NCBI GenBank assembly: GCA_000383295.1
Contig: KB911069.1
Location: 1 to 64,000, forward strand
Direction of reading: 5' to 3'
DNA length: 64,000 bases
Source of the DNA: Faecalispora sporosphaeroides DSM 1294
GTDB taxonomy: Bacteria; Bacillota; Clostridia; Oscillospirales; Acutalibacteraceae
The position numbers and the translations under genes were made by a program. The notes beneath the pieces are model-generated. The model saw only the letters and a list, made by a program, of their open reading frames with translations, searched no databases and had not been told where the DNA came from. Shown here piece after piece: positions 7,890-15,622 of this stretch; the stretch's first letter is position 1, and each line of letters starts with the position of its first letter.

Positions 7890-8762
7890 CTACTGAATGA
7901 CGACCTTCGTATCATTTTTGATGTTGTCATAGAACCATTTTGCGTTGTCCAGCGAGAGACGCACACATCCGTGGGAGGCGGGTTGTCCCAATTTTTCAGC
8001 TTCTCCCGCGATCATTTCCCTGTTTTCATCGAAAGGGGGACTGTGGAACAGATAGTTTCCGTAGAACTGCGTCCAGTAATAGGCGCCTTCCTTCAGGCTT
8101 TTGTTATAGAACGATTCACCGCGGTTCGTAACCGTATAGGTTCCGGTGGGCGTTTCATAGCCTTCCATTCCGGTGGAACAGGGAAAAACCTGAACGACGA
8201 GGTCTTTTGCGTCCACAACGGTAACTTTCTGATCTCGTATTGAAACATAGACGGTGAGCGGCTGGGCCGCCTTTGCGTAGGAAACCTGCGCGAAAGCGGG
8301 GAAGGTCTCCTGCTCCCTTGCCGCGTTTGAAGCATCGGGGAGATCCGCCGGTGTGATTTTTAGATAATTCTTATTGCACCAGCCGGTTCGGCCGTCCGGC
8401 GCTTTCACTTTTACCCAGTCGCCGTCGGCTCCCTCCAGAATGCTGAGTCTGGTTCCTTTTGAAACGGCAAACACAACGTTCTGATCCATTCCGGCGGAAA
8501 GCCGAATGTTCAGGCTGTCCAGCGCTTCCCCCTGGTACACCGGTTTTTCCGGCGGAGTTTCTCTGCGCGGGGCTTCCGAGTCCGCCGCCGGGGGCGGTTG
8601 GGAAGACGGGGAAGAGGAGGTTGGGGCAACGGCACTTGAATTCGGCTGCGGGGTGTGAAGCACGTCCACATTTTGCAGCGCGTATCCCGCAGTCAGGCAA
8701 GCGGCGGCAGCCAGCAGCAGCGCGATCCACTTTTTCGGTTTTCTATTTTGTCTTCTCATCAT
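7890..8762 (-). CDS. L,D-transpeptidase (YkuD) with SH3 domain
   Basis: This 290-residue exported cell-wall enzyme starts with a basic N-terminus and one hydrophobic segment (about residues 12-30), probably a membrane anchor or signal peptide. A low-complexity Pro/Ser linker follows to about residue 75. Then comes an SH3-type domain (about 80-135, ending in GWCNKNYLKI) and a YkuD catalytic domain (about 155-290). The catalytic motif SHGCVRLS with His and Cys is intact. Such enzymes make 3-3 peptidoglycan cross-links. AAAGGA precedes the ATG, and a consensus promoter lies at 8827-8855. It appears to be transcribed alone. Confidence 0.9.
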   Translation of the reverse strand: MMRRQNRKPKKWIALLLAAAACLTAGYALQNVDVLHTPQPNSSAVAPTSSSPSSQPPPAADSEAPRRETPPEKPVYQGEALDSLNIRLSAGMDQNVVFAVSKGTRLSILEGADGDWVKVKAPDGRTGWCNKNYLKITPADLPDASNAAREQETFPAFAQVSYAKAAQPLTVYVSIRDQKVTVVDAKDLVVQVFPCSTGMEGYETPTGTYTVTNRGESFYNKSLKEGAYYWTQFYGNYLFHSPPFDENREMIAGEAEKLGQPASHGCVRLSLDNAKWFYDNIKNDTKVVIQ

Positions 8763-8826
8763 TCCCGGTTCCTTTAATCAAAATTTCGGCATCTGTCATA
8801 AATGCACCTATTTTGCATTTGAGCCC

Positions 8827-8855
8827 ATTATAGTTGGATATGATTTTCTTGTCAA
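8827..8855 (-). promoter_or_regulatory. Sigma-A promoter of the L,D-transpeptidase gene
   Basis: Read on the minus strand, TTGACA (8850-8855) is followed by a 17-base spacer and TATAAT (8827-8832). Both hexamers match the consensus exactly. It lies about 65 bases upstream of the start codon. Confidence 0.85.
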
Positions 8856-9012
8856 GCATAAGGAGCCCGAAACAGTTTCCCAGTGCGCGGGATCGTCCCC
8901 CTTGCGTCCTGTTCCCTGCGGGAGAGAAGGGGAAGATAAAGTCTGCGCAGACCATGGCGCTTGTGGCAGCCGGGACAGGCGAGTCCGGCTGGAACCCGTG
9001 CGGCAGAAAAAT

Positions 9013-9050
9013 GCCGGGAGTCACTTCCTTTCGTGGCTCCCGGCTTTTAT
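9013..9050. terminator. Bidirectional terminator downstream of larE
   Basis: GCCGGGAGTCAC (9013-9024) pairs with GTGGCTCCCGGC (9033-9044) with one G-U pair. TTTTAT follows on the plus strand and ATTTTT on the minus strand. It lies about 200 bases beyond the larE stop codon and probably ends the larCE transcript. Confidence 0.75.
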
Positions 9051-9108
9051 AGAAATCTGTATTTTTCAAACGGCCCCTTTTATACGGTGCCAACTTCAGA
9101 ACAATCCT

Positions 9109-9218
9109 ATTTTGAAGCGCACGGGGAATCGTGCGGCGCCGGCCCCAACGGCGGTTTGCTGCCGCTGATCGCCCTTTCGCGCCTCAAAGATGCGCTGCGG
9201 GAATCGCAGCTTGAAAAG
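9109..9218 (+). repeat. Dispersed repeat, copy A
   Basis: About 110 bases align imperfectly with 11671-11763 (minus) and 29070-29148 (minus). They share TTTGAAGCGCACGGGGAA at one end, CGGCGGTTTGCTGCC in the middle with copy B, and GCGGGAAnnnCnnnTTGAAA at the other end. The copies lie only in intergenic DNA. Copies A and B are in opposite orientation and bracket the larC-larE genes. Confidence 0.5.
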
Positions 9219-9241
9219 CGGATGATTTTCAGGTGAATGGA

Positions 9242-10054
9242 TTATAGGGCAAGCGTTTCGTTCATGCTGCCGGTGCGGTAGCCTGTTATATCGATCGAAA
9301 CATAAACAAAGCCCAGGGCTTTGAACTGGTCGGAGATGGTGTGCCGAAGCTCGCGGTCGAGCAGCTTCGGGTACTGCTCCTCCTCCACCTCAATGCGGGC
9401 CAGATTGCCGTGGTGACGCACGCGTACCTGGCGGAATCCCAAGTCCAGCAGGATCTGTTCGGCCTTGTCAATCTGAGAGAGCTTCTCTTCCGTGATCCTT
9501 TCGCCGTAGGGAAAGCGGGAGGAAAGGCAGGCAAAGGAGGGCTTGCTCCAGGTGGGAAGACACAGCTCCTTCGACAAAGTGCGGATTTCCGCCTTGGAGA
9601 GATCACAGTACCGCAGGGGGCTTTTCACATTCTGCTCCGCCACGGCGATCAGCCCGGGGCGGTAATCGCCGTTGTCGTCCAGATTGGAGCCCTCCACAAT
9701 TTCGTTCAGGCCCAGCCGGTTCGCCACCTCCCGAATTTTTTGGAACAGCTCGGTCTTGCACAGGTAGCACCGGTTCACCGGGTTTTCGGAAAACCCCGAA
9801 ATGTGCAGTTCTTCCGAATCGACAAGGATGTGCTGAATCCCGTTTTGGTCGCAAAAGCGTTTGGCCTCGTTCAGCTCCCGCTGCGGAAAGCTGCAGGAGC
9901 GCGCCGTGACGGCCACGGCTTTCTCCCCCAGAGCCTTGTGCGCGGCGGCCAGCAGAAAGGTGGAATCCACGCCGCCGGAAAACGCCACGGCGACGCTTTC
10001 CAAAGAACGCAGGTACTGCTCCAGCTTTTCATATTTTGCATGCAGCTCGTCCAT
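9242..10054 (-). CDS. larE: LarE, ATP-dependent sacrificial sulfur transferase
   Basis: This 270-residue PP-loop enzyme adenylates pyridinium-3,5-biscarboxylate mononucleotide and donates sulfur from its own cysteine to build the nickel-pincer nucleotide cofactor of lactate racemase-type enzymes. The PP-loop AFSGGVDST is at residues 24-32. Residue 176 is a cysteine in KPSFACLSSR, the same number as the sacrificial Cys176 of Lactobacillus plantarum LarE. I chose the ATG at 10054 because GGGAGGAA precedes it; an in-frame GTG five codons earlier falls within that site. It follows larC by 14 bases in one transcript. larA and larB are not in this window. Confidence 0.92.
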   Translation of the reverse strand: MDELHAKYEKLEQYLRSLESVAVAFSGGVDSTFLLAAAHKALGEKAVAVTARSCSFPQRELNEAKRFCDQNGIQHILVDSEELHISGFSENPVNRCYLCKTELFQKIREVANRLGLNEIVEGSNLDDNGDYRPGLIAVAEQNVKSPLRYCDLSKAEIRTLSKELCLPTWSKPSFACLSSRFPYGERITEEKLSQIDKAEQILLDLGFRQVRVRHHGNLARIEVEEEQYPKLLDRELRHTISDQFKALGFVYVSIDITGYRTGSMNETLAL

Positions 10055-10068
10055 GTGTATTCCTCCCA

Positions 10069-11589
10069 CTAATCGGCTTCATTGCGTTTGAGCGCGTCGT
10101 ATACTTTTTGAATCGGCACCCCGTGCCGCTCCGCGGCGGCCTTGACATCCTCGAATTCACCGTATCTTTTGACAGTCCCGCCATAGGTCACTTTTTTCAC
10201 CCGGATTTTCCCATAGGGAGTATCTGCGGTTTCATGAACTCTGTCCATCACGGTTCTCTGCACCGGAATTCTGCGGATGCCGATCGTCGAGGTTTCTTCA
10301 AATACAATCTGCTCCAACGCCTGCACCAGAGACGCTTCGCATAGGAAAGAGAGCGTGACGGCGGGGCGGCATTTTTTCATATAGATGGGGGTGAAGAATA
10401 CGTCCAGCGCGCCGGCCTCCAGCAGGCGGCCCATCACGTAGCCGAGCACCTCCCCGGTGGTGTCGTCAATATTGGTTTCGGCCAGAATCACTCCGCTTTG
10501 GGGCTCCGGTTTCTCTTTGACCGAAATCGTCTCGCCCAGAATCAGCCGCAGGGTGTTGGGGATTTCCAGATCATACAGACCGGCGCCGTAGCCCACGGCG
10601 TGAACCTCCATTTCCGGCTGCGGGCCGTATTCCCCGGCCAGAGCAGCGAGGATTGCCGCGCCGGTGGGGGTGGCCAGCTCCTTTTTGATCCCGTTTGCAT
10701 AAACCGGTATGCCGCCCTTTTGGATAATCTCCAGCGTAGCCGGAGCCGGCACGGGGATCAGGCCATGCTGGCAGCGCACAAAGCCGGAGCCGACCGGCAG
10801 GGGAGAGGCGACGATGCGGCCGGGATTCAGGCTGTCCACACAGATGGCGGTACCGACTATGTCGATAATAGAATCGATGGCACCCACCTCGTGAAAATGG
10901 ACCTTCTCAATCGGCTTGCCGTGAACCTTCGCTTCCGCCTCCGCCACATAGGAGAATATTTTTTTGGAGAGCTGCTTGACCCGGTCAGACAGCTCGCTGC
11001 CGTCGATGATTTCGGTAATATCCTGCAAATTGCGGTGCGGCGCGTGCGTATGTCCGTGTATATGCTTGTGCCCGTGCTCATGTTCGTGCTCGTGCAGGTC
11101 GTGTTCATGGTGCTCATGATGATCATCATGAGTATGGTCATGGTGCGCTTCCCCGTGCCCAAGCAAAGAGTACACTTCCTCTGTGTGGGAGTGTTTGCCG
11201 TCGTGACTCAGGAGGTACTTATGTTTTTTCTTGTGCTTCTTCTTTTTTCTGCCATACTTATCCGGCAGCTTGTTTTTCCCACAGATACAGTAGGCACGGT
11301 GATGCTTACAGGTGCATCTGGGCAGAGCCTTCTGTTCTGCATCCGATTCCTGATCTGCTCCCGGCACATCTTCCTGGTGAGAGGAGGGGGCTTCCTCCGG
11401 AATGACGTCGAAATAAGTGCCTGTAATCCCGTTTTTCTGTTTTTTGTTAATTTCAATCCGGTAGCCGTCCACATGCAGCTTTTCAAGCTCGCGCAGCAGC
11501 AGCTCCTTATCCACGCCCAAATCCAGAAACGCGCCGATCGTCATGTTGCCGCTGATGCCCGAAAAGCAGTCCATATACAGAGTTTTCAT
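10069..11589 (-). CDS. larC: LarC, nickel insertion protein of the nickel-pincer cofactor
   Basis: This 506-residue DUF111 protein inserts nickel into the dithiolated pyridinium mononucleotide, using CTP in characterised members. An unusually long His/Asp/Glu-rich insertion at roughly residues 130-185 (repeated HDHxH, HEHEHEHG) should bind or store nickel. N- and C-terminal LarC domains are joined in one frame. In Lactobacillus plantarum larC1 and larC2 are joined by programmed ribosomal frameshifting; no frameshift is needed here. The stop codon is 14 bases before the larE start. This gene and larE imply that a LarA-type nickel racemase or epimerase is encoded elsewhere. Confidence 0.93.
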   Translation of the reverse strand: MKTLYMDCFSGISGNMTIGAFLDLGVDKELLLRELEKLHVDGYRIEINKKQKNGITGTYFDVIPEEAPSSHQEDVPGADQESDAEQKALPRCTCKHHRAYCICGKNKLPDKYGRKKKKHKKKHKYLLSHDGKHSHTEEVYSLLGHGEAHHDHTHDDHHEHHEHDLHEHEHEHGHKHIHGHTHAPHRNLQDITEIIDGSELSDRVKQLSKKIFSYVAEAEAKVHGKPIEKVHFHEVGAIDSIIDIVGTAICVDSLNPGRIVASPLPVGSGFVRCQHGLIPVPAPATLEIIQKGGIPVYANGIKKELATPTGAAILAALAGEYGPQPEMEVHAVGYGAGLYDLEIPNTLRLILGETISVKEKPEPQSGVILAETNIDDTTGEVLGYVMGRLLEAGALDVFFTPIYMKKCRPAVTLSFLCEASLVQALEQIVFEETSTIGIRRIPVQRTVMDRVHETADTPYGKIRVKKVTYGGTVKRYGEFEDVKAAAERHGVPIQKVYDALKRNEAD

Positions 11590-11652
11590 TCCATTTGCCT
11601 CCGTTTCATCGATTCATTTATGCCTGCCGGATCCCCGGCAATATCGTCCATT

Positions 11653-11680
11653 CTTTTGAAAGCCGGATGGCTTTCAAAAG
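11653..11680. repeat. Perfect 12-bp inverted repeat at the end of repeat copy B
   Basis: CTTTTGAAAGCC (11653-11664) and GGCTTTCAAAAG (11669-11680) are exact inverse complements with a GGAT loop. It lies about 65 bases upstream of the larC start and adjoins dispersed repeat copy B. It could be the terminal hairpin of a small non-autonomous element or a regulatory hairpin of the larC leader. Confidence 0.5.
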
Positions 11681-11763
11681 GCTGTTCCCGCAATGCGCCC
11701 TTCAGGTGCGAATTCACCGGGAGGGGCAGCAAACCGCCGGCGGCGGTTCCCCGCGCTCCAAAA
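11671..11763 (-). repeat. Dispersed repeat, copy B
   Basis: This is the second copy of the intergenic repeat described at 9109-9218, in opposite orientation. It shares the 15-mer CGGCGGTTTGCTGCC with copy A, plus diverged ends. Both copies can be read as similar short peptides in one frame, but neither has a start or binding site. Confidence 0.5.
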
Positions 11764-12000
11764 CGCTCTCGTTTAGAGGTTTGTTTGTACAGCGCTGATG
11801 TGAAAAGCGGATATAAGAAAAACCACGAAGGAACAAGCTGCATACGGCAGCTAGAACCTTCATGGTCAGATTCATCTTCCAATCCTTTTTTCGCCGTTTT
11901 CCGCATGCTTGGGGCGGCCGGAGAATTCGTTCCCCGTGGGATGATTTCCGGATGATCATTGCCGAAAGAAAAGGTGTTTTTTAGGAAGTGTCGTTTTGTG
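11764..12000. other. Intergenic DNA between larC and rnpB with an imperfect hairpin
   Basis: No gene is supported. Bases 11819-11862 form an imperfect inverted repeat: about 20-base arms with four mismatches around ATAC, centred on AGCTGC/GCAGCT. No T-tract follows. The rest is unremarkable. Confidence 0.4.
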
Positions 12001-12352
12001 GGTGCGACCAGGCCTGTAAGCCGAGTTCTGTCGTGAACAGTCATCTATCTTGGCCGGGCGTTGCCGCCGCAGCTCAATGCCACCTGTTCGGGACGCGCCG
12101 GGCCGACGCATTTGTCCCATTCCGGTGTTGCTCCGAATAGGGTTTACATAGCCGCGCGGTCTCCCGCGCGCTGGTGGGCTCTTACCCCGCCTTTCCATCC
12201 TTACCCGCGCAAAGCGCAGGCGGTATCTCTCTGTTGCACTTTCCCTGGGGTCGCCCCCGGCGGCCGTTAGCCGTTATTCTTGCCCTGTGGAGCTCGGACT
12301 TTCCTCGGATAGGCCCTTTCGGGCGTTACCCGCGACTGTTCAGCCTGCTCGC
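12001..12352 (-). ncRNA. rnpB: RNase P RNA (bacterial type A-like)
   Basis: Read on the minus strand, the region has the invariant RNase P elements. These are GAGGAAAGTCCGAGCTCC near the 5' end, ACAGGGCA, a central GC-rich P3/P12-like region, and the 3' AGAACTCGGCTTACAGGCCTGG. The ends pair as helix P1 (GCGA..CAGGC with GCCTG..TCGC). The RNA is the catalytic subunit that trims the 5' leaders of tRNA precursors. Ends are placed from the P1 pairing and the promoter, so they may be off by a few bases. Confidence 0.95.
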
Positions 12353-12359
12353 ATTGCTT

Positions 12360-12388
12360 ATTTTAACGGTTTTTTATTTTGTTGTCAA
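12360..12388 (-). promoter_or_regulatory. Sigma-A promoter of rnpB
   Basis: Minus strand: TTGACA (12383-12388), a 17-base spacer and TAAAAT (12360-12365). Initiation about seven bases downstream coincides with the 5' end of the RNase P RNA. Confidence 0.85.
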
Positions 12389-12670
12389 GCTGTTGTCAGG
12401 CTGCAGTGCAATCTCATGCGCACATGGGGGATTTCGCCCTCCAAAAACTCGTCTGAAATCTGTCGGAACTCAGTGCTCTTCACAGAGCGGTTTTGTTCCG
12501 CCGCAAATACCAAGACTCGGAGCTTCAAAATCCGCACAGCCTTTCAATCGTCGGCTCACGATTCTTTTTAGGATCAGCTCCATGTTGTCCCATTCTTTTT
12601 CAAGTTGTGCGAAAAGCGAATTCTCCCCCGCCGGAGCGGGGGAGAAACAATTGTTTTTTTATGGCGCGCA
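12389..12670. terminator. Region between pncB and rnpB, with pncB terminator at 12621-12646
   Basis: TTCTCCCCCGC (12621-12631) pairs with GCGGGGGAGAA (12636-12646) around CGGA. On the minus strand it stands 25 bases after the pncB stop and is followed by a CGCTTTT run. The remaining bases to the rnpB promoter show no gene. Confidence 0.7.
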
Positions 12671-14161
12671 TCACACCAGATCGGCTGGCTTGTCAAAGTT
12701 GTGGTTCGTGATCAGCCTGTCTTTCATCTGCCACAGCCGCTGTGAAAGGTCAACATAATAGCGGTGCGGATTTTCAAAGCGGGTAACTTCCTCCCACAGC
12801 GTGTCTACCTGCGCGATGCAGTATTCACGGATCTCATGCAGATCGCGCGGCTGCATGATGCATTGCCCGGCCTTGAAGATCTGAGTCATCAGCGGTACCG
12901 CGCGAAAGTTCTCCACACGCTTGCGCTTCCAGATGTATTCGGGGTCGAAGATGACATAGGGCATTTTGTCGTCGATCAGCTCGTCGTGCAGCGTGATCAC
13001 ATCGGCAATCGCCTTGCCGCTGTGACGGTCGAACAGGCGCCACAGGCGCTTAAAGCCGGGCGTCGTGATTTTTGCCACGTTTTCGCTGATTTTGATTTTG
13101 GGCTCGATGCTGCCGTTTTCCCGTTCTACGGCAACCAGCTTGTACACCCCGCCGAACACCGGTTCCGAGGCCGAGGTGATCATGCGTTCGCCGACGCCGA
13201 AGCTGTCGACCTGCGCACCCTGTATCAGCATGTCGCGTATGATGTATTCATCCAGAGAATTGGAGGCGCAGATGCCGCAATCCTCGAACCCGGCGGCGTC
13301 CAGCATCTCGCGCGCCTTGCGGGAGAGGTATGTGATGTCGCCGCTGTCGATGCGGATTCCCGCGGGGCGAAAACCCTTCGGAACCAGCTCTTCGTTAAAG
13401 ATGCGTATCGCGTTCGGAATGCCGGACTGCAATACATTATAAGTGTCTACCAGCAGAACACACTGGTTGGGGTATTCGCGGGCATACGCGCGGAACGCGT
13501 CGAGCTCGGTGTCGAACAGCTGCACCCAGCTGTGCGCCATGGTGCCCATTGCGGGGATGCCGAAATCGCGTTCGCAGATGGTGCAGGCGGTGCCGGCACA
13601 GCCGCCGATGTACGCCGCTCTGGCGCCGTACACCGCGCCGTCAAAGCCCTGCGCGCGGCGGGAGCCGAATTCCATCACGGAACGGCCGCTGGCGGCTCGC
13701 ACAATCCGGTTCGCTTTCGTCGCGATCAGGGTCTGGTGGTTGACGCACAAAAGCACCATGGTTTCGATAAACTGCGCCTGAATCACAGGGCCGCGTACCG
13801 TGACAATGGGCTCGCCGGGGAAGATGGGGGTACCCTCCGGAACCGTCCACACATCGCACTCAAAATGAAAATCGGCCAGATAATCGATAAAGGTCTGGTT
13901 GAACTTTCCGGTGGAGCGCAGGTATTCCAGATCCTGCGGCGTGAAAGAGAGGTTCTGCAGATATTCCACAAGCTGCTGTACGCCAGCCATAATCGCAAAG
14001 CCGCCGCCATCCGGAATTTTTCTGAAAAACATATCAAAATAAACGATTTTGTCCTGAAAACCGTTGGTGAAATAGCCGTTGGCCATGGTTATTTCATAAA
14101 AATCGGTGAGCATTGTCAGATTCTTGCCAAATGGAGTTTGTGTTGTCTCCTCCAAATCCAT
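12671..14161 (-). CDS. pncB: Nicotinate phosphoribosyltransferase
   Basis: This 496-residue enzyme makes nicotinate mononucleotide from nicotinate and PRPP with ATP, in NAD salvage. Family features include LTDFYEITMANGYF near the N-terminus, the conserved histidine region GTMAHSWVQLF (about residue 205-215) that is phosphorylated in characterised enzymes, and the PRPP-site region GIRIDSGD. The start is ATG 14161 behind GAGGTG; an upstream in-frame start six codons earlier lacks a site. It is monocistronic, with its own promoter and terminator. Confidence 0.93.
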   Translation of the reverse strand: MDLEETTQTPFGKNLTMLTDFYEITMANGYFTNGFQDKIVYFDMFFRKIPDGGGFAIMAGVQQLVEYLQNLSFTPQDLEYLRSTGKFNQTFIDYLADFHFECDVWTVPEGTPIFPGEPIVTVRGPVIQAQFIETMVLLCVNHQTLIATKANRIVRAASGRSVMEFGSRRAQGFDGAVYGARAAYIGGCAGTACTICERDFGIPAMGTMAHSWVQLFDTELDAFRAYAREYPNQCVLLVDTYNVLQSGIPNAIRIFNEELVPKGFRPAGIRIDSGDITYLSRKAREMLDAAGFEDCGICASNSLDEYIIRDMLIQGAQVDSFGVGERMITSASEPVFGGVYKLVAVERENGSIEPKIKISENVAKITTPGFKRLWRLFDRHSGKAIADVITLHDELIDDKMPYVIFDPEYIWKRKRVENFRAVPLMTQIFKAGQCIMQPRDLHEIREYCIAQVDTLWEEVTRFENPHRYYVDLSQRLWQMKDRLITNHNFDKPADLV

Positions 14162-14318
14162 ACACCTCGTTAGTAGCAATGATTACAGCATAATCTCTTT
14201 GCGGTGTTTGTGCATATTATAAATCAGAAAGCAAAGAGGGAACGCTGCGCGGGATTCAAGCTTTTTGCCCGAAATCGGGGCAAGCCCCAAAAACATGCCG
14301 GACGCTTTGTTGAATAGT

Positions 14319-14347
14319 ATTATAACAAGAAACCCTTTAAATAACAA
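14319..14347 (-). promoter_or_regulatory. Promoter of pncB
   Basis: Minus strand: TTGTTA (14342-14347), 17-base spacer, TATAAT (14319-14324). It predicts a leader of about 150 bases before pncB, containing CCCGATTTCGGG and GGGGC/GCCCC inverted repeats. No known riboswitch class is recognisable in that leader. Confidence 0.7.
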
Positions 14348-14437
14348 TGTTTTTTTGACATTCGACAAGGTTGGGGCCATTCCACGGGAAACCAGCAAAT
14401 TAAACGGATTAATTCTTAAAATTTTGTATGATTTTTG

Positions 14438-14466
14438 TTGCGTTTTTCGATTTTATCTACTATAAT
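14438..14466 (+). promoter_or_regulatory. Promoter of the small HTH regulator
   Basis: TTGCGT (14438-14443), 17-base spacer, TATAAT (14461-14466). It gives a leader of about 150 bases before the start codon at 14624; the leader is AT-rich and shows no recognisable structure. Confidence 0.75.
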
Positions 14467-14623
14467 GGAATGTATTCCGGATAGTGGTATTTTTATTTCT
14501 TATAATGATACTTTGCTTTCAAAAAAGCGACAGCAATTTTGTACCTTTTTTGTTGAAGAGGGGAAAACTGATTATTATTTTCTGGCCGGTAAAATACGGC
14601 CTGAGCAACGGGGAGATGAAAGA

Positions 14624-14872
14624 ATGAGATTACGCAAGCAAGCCCTGGGTAATCGCAATTTGGTAGGTGCCCATGTGGAACTGGCCAGGAAGAACCTGGG
14701 CATGAAACAAAAGGAACTTTTGGCTCAGCTGCAGGTGAACGGAATTGACATGAATGCATCAGGCCTTTCTAAACTGGAGGGGCAGATCCGCTACGTAACG
14801 GATTTTGAACTGGTGGCTTTATCGAATATTCTGAACGTATCTGTTGACTGGCTGCTCGGTCGTGAAGACTGA
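14624..14872 (+). CDS. Small XRE-family HTH regulator
   Basis: This 82-residue protein is a single helix-turn-helix domain of the Cro/C1 type. The pattern LARKNLGMKQKELLAQL...SGLSKLEGQIRYVTDFELVALSNILNVSVDWLLG is typical, with the terminal DWLLG motif and no effector domain. GGGGAG lies eight bases before the ATG. It has its own promoter and a strong terminator, so it is a stand-alone unit. Its target is unknown; it neighbours pncB but is divergent from it. Confidence 0.85.
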   Translation: MRLRKQALGNRNLVGAHVELARKNLGMKQKELLAQLQVNGIDMNASGLSKLEGQIRYVTDFELVALSNILNVSVDWLLGRED

Positions 14873-14966
14873 TTCCGGCGGCATCTTTGCAAGAGAATCG
14901 CATCCCGTATTTCTTCGCGGTGTTGCAGGAGTGTTTTTGTTAACCGTGGTGAAATTTGGGCAGTAT

Positions 14967-15010
14967 GGATCGGCAGACAGTGGGTGTTCACTGTCTGCCG
15001 ATCCTCTTTT
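14967..15010 (+). terminator. Terminator of the HTH gene
   Basis: A perfect 16-base stem (14967-14982 with 14989-15004) around GGTGTT is followed by TCTTTT. It stands about 95 bases after the stop codon. Confidence 0.85.
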
Positions 15011-15340
15011 GCGCGGCTTTTGCGAATATAATGGGTATGTATATGGTTTCTGAATCGCATTGTCAGGGAGGCCGACAGCAGATACAGACTTCCCGCGGGG
15101 CTGTTTCCCGTCACGCTCCCCGGCCCCGTACCCGCTCAAGCGTAAAGCCCGAAGATGCGTTGCTTATGTGCACGGCATGAGGAAAAGAGAACAGGAAAAT
15201 CTGTTTTGCAGACTTCCCTGTGCATGATGAATCCCGAGAGGATCGGGCAGGGCAATTTTTACCCGCATGCCGCGAGCTCCTCCTTTTGCCTGCAACTCAG
15301 ACAAACTTGTGGTTTTCCCGGCTTGCCCTTGTGACCCATA
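15011..15340. other. Intergenic region, nothing recognised
   Basis: No frame with a start site or recognisable product and no known RNA motif was seen between the HTH terminator and the terminators of the tRNA gene. Confidence 0.5.
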
Positions 15341-15378
15341 AATAGAAGCAGCCTCCTCGAAAGGAGACTGCTTCTATT
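15341..15378 (-). terminator. Second terminator downstream of tRNA-Ala
   Basis: AATAGAAGCAG-CTCC pairs with GGAG-CTGCTTCTATT with one mismatch around a TCGAAA-type loop. It lies in tandem with the hairpin at 15397-15434. Confidence 0.6.
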
Positions 15379-15396
15379 TGGTTAGTGTGTATATAA

Positions 15397-15434
15397 GAAA
15401 ACGAACTTCTACCAAACGGAAGGAGTTCGCTTTC
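15397..15434 (-). terminator. First terminator downstream of tRNA-Ala
   Basis: GAAAACGAACT (15397-15407) pairs with AGTTCGCTTTC (15424-15434) with one mismatch. On the minus strand TTATAT follows directly. It starts 10 bases after the tRNA 3' end. Confidence 0.6.
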
Positions 15435-15443
15435 TAAATATTA

Positions 15444-15519
<76 letters not shown>

Positions 15520-15622
15520 ATAGCATTGTAAAATCACGGCGAAAAACGCCGGCGAATTTCAACGCTGTTTATTATATCATGGGGTTTCTATTTTTTCAAG
15601 AAGATTTTTCAAAAAGTATGAA

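Noticed and set aside
8834-9050. GC-rich structured region considered as a riboswitch
   Set aside because: Several small hairpins are seen, but no core of the cobalamin, c-di-GMP, SAM, THF, FMN or glycine classes could be matched. Only the terminator at 9013-9050 is supported.
11000-11220. CAT/CAC-rich low-complexity DNA considered as a tandem repeat or CRISPR-like array
   Set aside because: It encodes the His-rich metal-binding insertion of LarC in frame; spacing is irregular and there are no spacer-repeat units.
10498-11955. 485-codon open frame on the plus strand over larC
   Set aside because: Antisense to larC; its hydrophobic look comes from the complement of the His-rich codons (CAT/CAC giving ATG/GTG).
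11586-12044. 152-codon minus-strand frame between rnpB and larC
   Set aside because: It runs from within RNase P RNA through the dispersed repeat; start and composition do not support a gene.
12764-14173. 469-codon open frame on the plus strand
   Set aside because: Antisense shadow of pncB.
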